The notes beneath the pieces are model-generated. The model was given only the letters and a program-made list of their open reading frames with translations. It was not told the DNA's origin and searched no databases. 39,412 nucleotides of DNA from CAVZLD01 sp964522605 (GTDB taxonomy: Bacteria; Planctomycetota; Planctomycetia; Pirellulales; Pirellulaceae): positions 1 through 39,412 of the forward strand of contig CAZFWV010000025.1 of NCBI GenBank assembly GCA_964522605.1. The letters are read 5' to 3'. Within the stretch, counting starts at the first letter, position 1; every line of letters begins with the position of its first letter. Shown in pieces: positions 33,399-39,412 of the stretch. A program made the translations under genes and the position numbers.

Positions 33399-33551
33399 TG
33401 CCGAATCCGGTTCCGTCATAACCAGAAAGACCGGTATTCTCCGATACTTTTCGACGCAACTCTTGCTGCACTTTGATGCCCAATTAGACTCGAACTTACG
33501 TCGTCAAAGTAATCAATTCACTGCTTGAGTTCGCATCTGGGAGGTCACGTC

Positions 33552-34070
33552 ATGTTTCGTTGGGCTTTGAGCCTGCTGCTCGTCGTTGCTCTGACGTCGT
33601 CGGCGACGGCGTCGCTGCACAAGTTCACGTTGAATTCCGTCGATAGTCCCGGCTTCAGCGTAATCAAGCCGGATTTCGAACTGGCCGATACCTCACCAGC
33701 TTTATTCCCCGGCTACTACTATGCGAATCCGACGAACACGGCGAGTATCCAGCTTGCTCCGCTGGGAGAGTTGTTCGACCTGGAGACCGTCGGTGTGTTC
33801 GATGGTTCTGTCAGTTTGACCTTCAAAAGCACCAGTGGTCTCGTCTGGATGGCGTTTCCCGGTGTGGCAAACGCCGTATTTGAATCACCGTTGCCCGATT
33901 TCACGAGTGACGGCATCTATCAGCGATCGCCCGGACCGCCCGGACCGACGCAACTGAACGCGACGATCACCGCCGTACCGGAACCGTCCGCTCTGGGTTT
34001 TGGTGGTCTGGCTTTGGGGCTGGTGGGCATTGGTCGCCTGATCCGGCGTCGGATGACCCGCGCTGCCTGA
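33552..34070 (+). CDS. PEP-CTERM sorting-domain protein
   Basis: The 172-residue protein has a signal peptide (residues 1-20, RWALSLLLVVALTSSATA), a small central domain without recognised family (about 21-140), and a C-terminal PEP-CTERM sorting signal: the motif VPEPSALGF, a membrane helix and the basic tail RLIRRRM. Such proteins are exported and processed by an exosortase, then displayed or secreted, often with exopolysaccharide. GGGAGG seven bases before the ATG at 33552 sets the start. A strong terminator follows. The exosortase is not in this window. Confidence 0.88.
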   Translation: MFRWALSLLLVVALTSSATASLHKFTLNSVDSPGFSVIKPDFELADTSPALFPGYYYANPTNTASIQLAPLGELFDLETVGVFDGSVSLTFKSTSGLVWMAFPGVANAVFESPLPDFTSDGIYQRSPGPPGPTQLNATITAVPEPSALGFGGLALGLVGIGRLIRRRMTRAA

Positions 34071-34107
34071 CGGTCACGCATCCGCGTGGACTCATTTTTT
34101 TCCTCCC

Positions 34108-34137
34108 GCCGGAACTTCGGTTCCGGCATTTTTTTTT
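34108..34137 (+). terminator. Rho-independent terminator after the PEP-CTERM gene
   Basis: GCCGGAAC (34108-34115) and GTTCCGGC (34120-34127) form an 8-base-pair stem closed by a TTCG tetraloop of the stable cUUCGg type, followed by a run of nine T residues. This is the clearest terminator in the window. Confidence 0.95.
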
Positions 34138-34195
34138 GGCCTTGACCCCGCCCGGTCACGTTCGGTACTTCTATCGGCCCTTCATCTCGCGACGC

Positions 34196-35242
34196 ATGGA
34201 AGGCCCGAGATCCGTGTCTGCCGAAACCGATGCCCGACCTCTCGTTGCCCTGCTCGTGTCGAGCTACCAGCGGCCACACCATCTTGCGCGAGTGCTTGCT
34301 TCGATCGAGTGTCAACAGGGGCTCACGGGCCCAATCGAAGTCGTCGTGACGGACGACGGCTCCACGGACGAGACGGCTGCCGTTGTCGCGGCTTTCGCGG
34401 AGCGTGTCGATTTTCGCGTGCAGTACACGACCCATCGACATCAGACTTTCCAACTAGCCCGTTGTCGCAACGAAGGTGTCGCCGTGAGTTCGGCAAAATA
34501 CCTGCTGTTTCTCGACGGCGATTGTCTGATTCCACCCGACCACGTCCGGCAGCACCTGCTTCGCCGGCGACCCGGCGTGGTCATGGCCGGCTATTGCTGT
34601 CGGCTTGACCGGCAGGTGACCGAACAACTGACGTTGGACGACGTCTACGACCAGCGATACCTCGAACGGGTCGATCGCCGTGAACTGCAGAACCTCGCGC
34701 GGATCGATCGAAAGGCGCGGCTGTATTGTTGGTTGCGTCACCCGAATCGACCGAAACTGTTTGGCGGGAACGTCGGTATCGATCGAAAGGACTACGAACG
34801 CGTCAATGGTTACGACGAGCAGTTCCAGGGTTGGGGCTGCGAGGACGACGACCTGCGGCTGCGGCTGCGGCGTGCCGGAATTCGGATCCAATCGATTCTT
34901 CGGTGGACGCGGACGTATCACCTGTGGCATCCACCGGGCGAGACGACGCCCGAGGAGTGGCGGCAAGGAAGCAATGTAGGCTATCTGCGTAGTCAGGGGC
35001 GCCCCGTGTTTTGCCGCCGAGGATTATCGCGCTACCGGTCTGGCGAAGCCGCCGTTGAAGTGCGACCAGGCCGTCTGGCGGTTGAAGCGGTTCGCACCCT
35101 GGTGAATCGACGTGCTGCAAGCGAATCCCGGCTGGCTAGGATTAAGTCACAACACCCGCCCAGTAGCGATTCGTTTAACCGCGCGGGCATCGCCCCGCGC
35201 GGTAGCGGGGAATCCTCCGCGGACCACTGGGCACGCGGTTAA
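34196..35242 (+). CDS. Family 2 glycosyltransferase
   Basis: The 348-residue protein has a GT-A glycosyltransferase fold: VALLVSSYQRPHHLARVLASI at the N terminus, VVVTDDGSTDET for nucleotide binding, FLDGDCLIPP (the DxD-type metal motif) near residue 105, and GNVGIDRKDYERVNGYDEQFQGWGCEDDDL near 190-220, the acceptor/catalytic region. It resembles enzymes that extend surface polysaccharides; the sugar is unknown. The ATG at 34196 is preferred to an upstream start at 34136 that lies within the terminator's T run. The last 23 residues and the stop are encoded by the inverted-repeat element at 35171-35246. Confidence 0.85.
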   Translation: MEGPRSVSAETDARPLVALLVSSYQRPHHLARVLASIECQQGLTGPIEVVVTDDGSTDETAAVVAAFAERVDFRVQYTTHRHQTFQLARCRNEGVAVSSAKYLLFLDGDCLIPPDHVRQHLLRRRPGVVMAGYCCRLDRQVTEQLTLDDVYDQRYLERVDRRELQNLARIDRKARLYCWLRHPNRPKLFGGNVGIDRKDYERVNGYDEQFQGWGCEDDDLRLRLRRAGIRIQSILRWTRTYHLWHPPGETTPEEWRQGSNVGYLRSQGRPVFCRRGLSRYRSGEAAVEVRPGRLAVEAVRTLVNRRAASESRLARIKSQHPPSSDSFNRAGIAPRGSGESSADHWARG

Positions 35243-35246
35243 ACGA
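35171..35246. repeat. Nested inverted-repeat element spanning the GT2 stop codon
   Basis: TCGTTTAACCGCG (35171-35183) and CGCGGTTAAACGA (35234-35246) are perfect 13-base outer arms. Inside, ACCGCGCGGG (35178-35187) and CCCGCGCGGT (35194-35203) form a 10-base-pair hairpin. It looks like a small non-coding mobile or REP-type element. The GT2 stop TAA is inside the right arm. Confidence 0.8.
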
Positions 35247-35314
35247 GGGGACCGAGATACCGAAGTTATTTCTGAGTCATCCCGAAGGTGTCAGTCTGCA
35301 GGAGGCAAGGCAGG

Positions 35315-36523
35315 ATGCGAATCGGTTTGGTCCGCCTCGGGGCACGACCCGTGCTCGTCCCCGACTCGCCCGGCCTCTTCGACGGGACAGATGTGCGTGC
35401 TGCCACATTCGCCCGCGGACTAGCACAGGACACGGAGCACGAAGTCATCTGCGTCGTGCAGGGGCGATGGCGAAAGATCGAGCAGCTCACGCAGCGACTT
35501 CAGTTGCGGGCCGTTCCTCTTCGTCGTCCGGGAACGGAACGTCGTTGGGAATTACCACTCCTCTGGCAATGGCCCTATGAGCGATCGCGAGATCTCGCCC
35601 GATCGGTCCATCGGCGGGTCGTGCAGCGACCGATGCCGTGGAGCTTTTGCTGTCGACTGCCCGTGGAGGTGTTAGTCACTTTCGGGGTTCAGGATCCCTC
35701 GGCTGCGGTCGTCGAGTCGGCGCGCCGGTCCGGGAAATCGTCCGTGTTGTTTCTTGCATCGGACCAGGAAGCGGAGCAGTCGCTCGCCGTTCCGTCGCGA
35801 GCGGCCTCGGGCCCGCATCTGATGGCCCGCTTTGCGATCGCCCATGCCGATCTGGTCGTTGTGCAGACCGAGTATCAGCGGCAACTCGTCGGTTCGCGCA
35901 CCCAGCGACCGCCCATTCTGGTTCGTAATCCGATCGAGATCTCCAACTCAGGTGACGTTGTGGGGCCGCTGGAACAGCGACCACATATCCTCTGGGTCGG
36001 TCGGGCAGACCGTCACTGCAAGCGAGCCGATCGCTGCGTGGAACTGGCTCACGCATGTCCAGACGTCCGGTTTGTTGCAGTCATGAACCGAATGGCGACC
36101 CGCGACTACGATTGGCTCGTGCGTCACGCTCCGCGGAACCTGCGGATTTTGGAGCGGATCTCGTGGGGACGGTCCGATGAATTGTTCGCCGCTGCGCGCG
36201 CGCTGATCAATACGTCGGATCGGGAAGGGTTCCCCAACACATTCTTGCAGGCAGCCAAGTTCGGTTGTCCGGTCGTGTCCCTGAGCGTCAATCCGGACCA
36301 GACGCTGACACGCAATCAGTGGGGCTTCTGTGCCGGAGGAAGTCTGAAGAACATGGCGGAGATCATCCGCTATCTTTGGCAGCATCCGCAACGATTCGAA
36401 TATGTGAGTCGTGCCGGACGGCAATATGTTGCGAAGCATCATGACCTGGGATCCTGTGTCGCGCAGCTGAATGCGGCGTTGAACGAGCTGCGGCGACCGA
36501 TGTGCAGTCGTCGCGCGGCCTGA
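35315..36523 (+). CDS. Family 4-like (GT-B) glycosyltransferase
   Basis: The 402-residue protein shows a GT-B fold with a C-terminal half typical of glycosyltransferase family 1/4: HILWVGRADRHCKRADRCVELA at the start of the nucleotide-sugar domain (about residue 224), the shift to SDELFAAARALINTSDREGFPNTFLQAAKFGCPVV with the catalytic E-G-F-P pattern near 305-320, and a final helix typical of the family. It is probably involved in building a surface glycan with the GT2 enzyme upstream and the ABC exporter downstream. The ATG at 35315 has AGGAGG nine bases upstream (35300-35305). Confidence 0.85.
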   Translation: MRIGLVRLGARPVLVPDSPGLFDGTDVRAATFARGLAQDTEHEVICVVQGRWRKIEQLTQRLQLRAVPLRRPGTERRWELPLLWQWPYERSRDLARSVHRRVVQRPMPWSFCCRLPVEVLVTFGVQDPSAAVVESARRSGKSSVLFLASDQEAEQSLAVPSRAASGPHLMARFAIAHADLVVVQTEYQRQLVGSRTQRPPILVRNPIEISNSGDVVGPLEQRPHILWVGRADRHCKRADRCVELAHACPDVRFVAVMNRMATRDYDWLVRHAPRNLRILERISWGRSDELFAAARALINTSDREGFPNTFLQAAKFGCPVVSLSVNPDQTLTRNQWGFCAGGSLKNMAEIIRYLWQHPQRFEYVSRAGRQYVAKHHDLGSCVAQLNAALNELRRPMCSRRAA

Positions 36524-36613
36524 ATCCTCGCCTCAGCCGATCTTGGTACGACTCGCCGTTGTGTGCTACAAAGCGTCCCGATCGGACCTGCCACTACAAG
36601 GTATGACGTCGTC

Positions 36614-38611
36614 ATGAAGAATTTCGCACGCGCAGTTCGGATGGCGTTCCGCTATCGCGGGACCGTCGCTGGCACGGTGCTTTTTTCGCTGCTGGTTGCC
36701 GCCTTCTGGGGGGGCAACATCGGTGCTCTCTATCCGGTGATTCAAGTCGCCTTCCAGGGTCGCTCCCTTCAGGCTTGGATGGACGACGAGATCCAGCAAT
36801 CTCAGCAAGCTGTGCAGCAACATGAGGAGCAGGTGCAGCGACTGGAGTCACAGCTAGCAGACGTCGACTCCGAGCAGGCCGTGTCGTTACAGCAGTCGCT
36901 ACGCGAGGTGCAATTCAATTTGCAGACCGAACGGAAGGCCCTGCAGGCTCGCCAGCGGTTTCGACCTTGGCTGGATCGCTGGTTGCCCGCCGATCCCTTC
37001 CGAACCGTGATGCTGATCGTGGGGCTTCTGGTTTTCGCCACCGCGGTCAAAGGCATCTTTATGTTCGCGAATGCGATGTGTGTGGATCGACTGGTCCAAC
37101 GCGTGACGTACGATCTGCGCAGGCAGTTTTACCATCAGGCTCTGCGACTGGATCTGGGTGCGTTTGGCGATGAACGAGTGAGCGGATTGATGAGCCGTTT
37201 TCATTCGGATATCGGCTGTTTGGCATCAGGGATCCGCAATCTGTTCGGCAGCGCGGTTCGCGAACCACTGAAGATGTTCGCCTGTTTGATCGGGGCTTCG
37301 ATCATTAGCTGGCGTCTGCTGTTGTTTTCCCTCCTCTTGGCGCCGTTAGTGGGCTTTCTGATTCGCAAATTGGCGGCGTCGATCAAGCGGGCGAATCGCC
37401 GAGTTCTGGAGGAAATCGCCCAGTTGTACAGCGTCCTCACGGAGACCTTCAATGGGATCCAGACGGTGCAAGCGTACACATTGGAGCAGCGGGAGCGGCA
37501 GAAGTTCCGGCAAGTCTCGAAGAAGTGCTTGCGGAAGAGTATGCGGATTGCGTTCTACAGTTCGCTGACGAAGCCGGTTACCGAAGTGCTCGGGATCGGG
37601 ATGATCTCGCTCGCGCTGACCGCGGGAGCGTACCTGACGCTGAACCAGGAAACGCACCTCTTCGGGGTCCGACTTTCCGACCGTCCGATCGATATGCCGT
37701 CGTTGCTCGTGTTCTACGGCCTATTGATTGGAACGATCGAACCGGCTCGCAAGTTGTCGGAAATCTTCAACTCACTGCAAGCTGGGTTGGCTGCGGCGGA
37801 TCGGTTGTTTCCCGTGCTGGATCGCCAGCCGGCAATCCAGAATCCGGCACATCCTCGGGATCTGCCCAACCCGCATCCGAGAATTACCTTCGAACATGTC
37901 CATTTTCATTACGTCTCCGACGTGCCCGTTTTGCAGGACATTGACCTGACGATCAAGTTTGGCGAGACGATCGCAATCGTGGGCCCGAATGGGTGCGGCA
38001 AGACCACGTTGATTCAAATGCTGCCGCGTTTCTTTGATCCGGTGCAGGGGACGGTTCGGTTGGGAGATGTCGATCTGCGCGATGTCCGTTTGCGAGACCT
38101 GCGACGGCGGATCGGCATCGTCACCCAGCAGTCATCCCTGTTCGACGACACGGTCTATAACAACATCTTAAGTGGTCGATTAAGCGCTAGCCCGACGGAG
38201 GTCTACGGAGCGGCGAAGAAGGCTCGGGCACATCGGTTCATCACCGAGAAACTGCCCGACGGGTACGAAACCGTTGTGGGCAGCGGAGGCAGCCGGCTCT
38301 CCGGCGGACAACGGCAACGAATCGCCTTGGCACGCGCGATTCTCCGCGATCCGGAAATCCTGATCCTGGACGAAGCGACCAGTCAGATTGACCTCGAGAG
38401 CGAGCAGTTGATCCACCAGGCGCTGGAGGAGTTCGCGGTGGGACGCACGGTGCTGATGATCACGCATCGATTGTCGACTCTATCGCTAGCTGACCGCATC
38501 CTGGTGCTGGATGGAGGCCGGGTCGCCGACCTGGGGACCCATGCGGAACTCATCCAACGGTGTTCGCTCTACGAGCGACTCTACGCCTTGCAGTTCCAGC
38601 GCACCGCGTGA
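36614..38611 (+). CDS. MsbA-like ABC exporter with periplasmic coiled-coil insert
   Basis: This 665-residue protein is a half-size ABC exporter with fused membrane and ATPase domains, likely to flip a lipid-linked glycan or lipid A-like molecule. A first helix (about 16-42) is followed by a stretch of about 60 residues (57-115) rich in Gln and Glu that forms a coiled coil (QQSQQAVQQHEEQVQRLESQ and on), then five more helices. The ATPase domain (about 435-665) has Walker A GPNGCGKT, Q-loop TQQSS, signature LSGGQRQR, Walker B ILILDEATSQID and switch His in ITHRLS, all intact. The ATG at 36614 starts at MKNFARAVRM. It follows two glycosyltransferase genes. Confidence 0.88.
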   Translation: MKNFARAVRMAFRYRGTVAGTVLFSLLVAAFWGGNIGALYPVIQVAFQGRSLQAWMDDEIQQSQQAVQQHEEQVQRLESQLADVDSEQAVSLQQSLREVQFNLQTERKALQARQRFRPWLDRWLPADPFRTVMLIVGLLVFATAVKGIFMFANAMCVDRLVQRVTYDLRRQFYHQALRLDLGAFGDERVSGLMSRFHSDIGCLASGIRNLFGSAVREPLKMFACLIGASIISWRLLLFSLLLAPLVGFLIRKLAASIKRANRRVLEEIAQLYSVLTETFNGIQTVQAYTLEQRERQKFRQVSKKCLRKSMRIAFYSSLTKPVTEVLGIGMISLALTAGAYLTLNQETHLFGVRLSDRPIDMPSLLVFYGLLIGTIEPARKLSEIFNSLQAGLAAADRLFPVLDRQPAIQNPAHPRDLPNPHPRITFEHVHFHYVSDVPVLQDIDLTIKFGETIAIVGPNGCGKTTLIQMLPRFFDPVQGTVRLGDVDLRDVRLRDLRRRIGIVTQQSSLFDDTVYNNILSGRLSASPTEVYGAAKKARAHRFITEKLPDGYETVVGSGGSRLSGGQRQRIALARAILRDPEILILDEATSQIDLESEQLIHQALEEFAVGRTVLMITHRLSTLSLADRILVLDGGRVADLGTHAELIQRCSLYERLYALQFQRTA

Positions 38612-38682
38612 TTGGATTTACGGAGTTGTGAACGGCGGATTCAAGCAGCAGGCTTTGCTGCAGCCCCCGTCAGCCCAGGCGA

Positions 38683-38946
38683 TCAGTGCAACCAACTTGC
38701 GCGCGTGTCTTCCCAGTGTCGCGCGGGATACTGCACGTCGACTTCGTTGACGAGCTCGCAACCGTCGATAACGCTCCGCACAAGCTCCTGCGCAAGCTGC
38801 TTGTGGTAGAAGGTGTCGACGCTCCCGGTCAGAATCAACGTATCGTCGACCTGTTCTACCTTAACGTCGCGCAGCGCATGAATCGGGCTACTCCACAACG
38901 CTCGTTGGGCACGATCATGGGTCGTGGTGGCCAAGGATTCGGCCAT
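38683..38946 (-). CDS. Small BON-domain protein
   Basis: The 87-residue protein consists almost entirely of one BON domain: ALWSSPIHALRDVKVEQVDDTLILTGSVDTFYHKQLAQELVRSVIDGCELVNEVDV, with the central Gly and the end VNEVDV. BON domains bind phospholipid membranes or hydrophobic ligands, as in OsmY. There is no signal peptide. GGAGGG about ten bases before the ATG at 38946 supports the start. It converges on the ABC exporter gene from the opposite strand. Confidence 0.85.
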   Translation of the reverse strand: MAESLATTTHDRAQRALWSSPIHALRDVKVEQVDDTLILTGSVDTFYHKQLAQELVRSVIDGCELVNEVDVQYPARHWEDTRASWLH

Positions 38947-39084
38947 GATACTCGTCCCTCCATGGCGGATCGGATCTCAGAACTGCCAATGGGCCGGACA
39001 TCCGAGCGAACAGCCCAGCGTGCGGAATCAAGCTCCGCGGATCAGGAGACCACCTTTTACGGTACTCCTACTCGCCACAAACTG

Positions 39085-39412
39085 TCAAGAGCGAGCGATA
39101 TGTCCGTGCGATGCCAGATAGGTCACGACCTGTAGCGCCAGCTCCGGCGCCGTCACGTGCGCCGAATCGAGCACCAGCTCGGGTTGCAGCGGCGGTTCAT
39201 AGGGATCATCGATTCCGGTGAACTGCCGAATCGCACCCGCGCGAGCCTGACGGTAGAGTCCCTTAGGGTCGCGCGCCTCGCAGACCTCCAGTGGTGCATT
39301 GACGAAGACCTCGACAAAATCGTCGGCCTGCCCCTGCGCGACGACTTGCCGGCGCACGGCATCTCGATCACGGCGGTTCTTTCGAACTGGCGAAAGAGTG
39401 CATCGACTCCGG
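39085..39412 (-). CDS. cysC: Adenylylsulfate (APS) kinase, 3' part only
   Basis: The frame is open to the window edge and covers the C-terminal 108 residues or so of an APS kinase, which phosphorylates APS to PAPS, the sulfate donor for sulfotransferases and for reduction. Visible are RRDRDAVRRQV, the conserved EVFVNAPLEVCEARDPKGLYRQARAGAIRQFTGIDDPYEPP and the VLDSAHVTAPELALQVVTYL end. The P-loop half is outside the window, so it cannot be told whether this is a lone CysC or the end of a CysN-CysC fusion. It could supply the sulfotransferase at 17809-18939. Confidence 0.92.
   Translation of the reverse strand, partial: RSRCTLSPVRKNRRDRDAVRRQVVAQGQADDFVEVFVNAPLEVCEARDPKGLYRQARAGAIRQFTGIDDPYEPPLQPELVLDSAHVTAPELALQVVTYLASHGHIARS

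Overview
The window looks like a chromosome segment from a moderately GC-rich, Gram-negative-type bacterium, most likely a member of the Planctomycetota. This is an inference from gene content and style: a PEP-CTERM protein, an AsmA-like protein, an RNase Y/YmdB pair, divergent flagellar export genes, Pst genes with two PstB proteins, a sulfotransferase plus APS kinase, and many genes with GTG starts or weak Shine-Dalgarno sites. No rRNA, tRNA, CRISPR array, transposase or phage gene was found. A run of exactly 100 N (5154-5253) is a scaffold gap, so distances across it are unreliable.

Layout. 1-6.4 kb (minus strand): a heptamer minisatellite, a DUF374 acyltransferase, dapF, a 1080-residue AsmA-like protein, the scaffold gap, then tilS. 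6.4-7.1 kb: no convincing gene. 7.1-10.6 kb (plus): rny, a ymdB-type phosphoesterase and an alpha/beta-hydrolase-like protein that has lost its catalytic Ser and His. 11.1-24.5 kb: a flagellar/type III export block in the order ATPase-domain protein, fliF, fliG, fliN, fliO, fliP, fliQ, fliR, flhB, (a minus-strand sulfotransferase), flhA, flhF, flhG, fliA-type sigma factor. Several parts are cut down: FliG ends before its torque-generating C-terminal domain, FlhB ends before its NPTH autocleavage domain, and FlhG lacks both Walker A lysines. fliE, fliH, fliI, fliM and motAB are absent from the block.

24.9-33.4 kb: a complete phosphate-starvation block, phoR-pstS-pstC-pstA-pstB1-pstB2-phoU-phoB, with a candidate Pho box before pstS. 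This is the most unusual part. PstS reads as a circular permutation: its usual C-terminal half comes first, behind a lipoprotein signal, and its usual N-terminal half comes last. PstA has about 150 extra N-terminal residues. The two PstB ATPases carry complementary defects, PstB1 in the Q-loop and H-loop and PstB2 in the LSGGQ signature, as expected for a heterodimer with one working and one degenerate ATP site. Phosphate importers of the E. coli type use a PstB homodimer.

33.5-39.4 kb: a PEP-CTERM protein with a strong terminator, a GT2 and a GT4 glycosyltransferase, an MsbA-like ABC exporter with an inserted coiled coil, a small BON-domain protein, and the 3' part of an APS kinase gene running off the window. 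The glycosyltransferases and exporter probably make and flip a surface glycan. The APS kinase could supply PAPS to the sulfotransferase at 17.8-18.9 kb.
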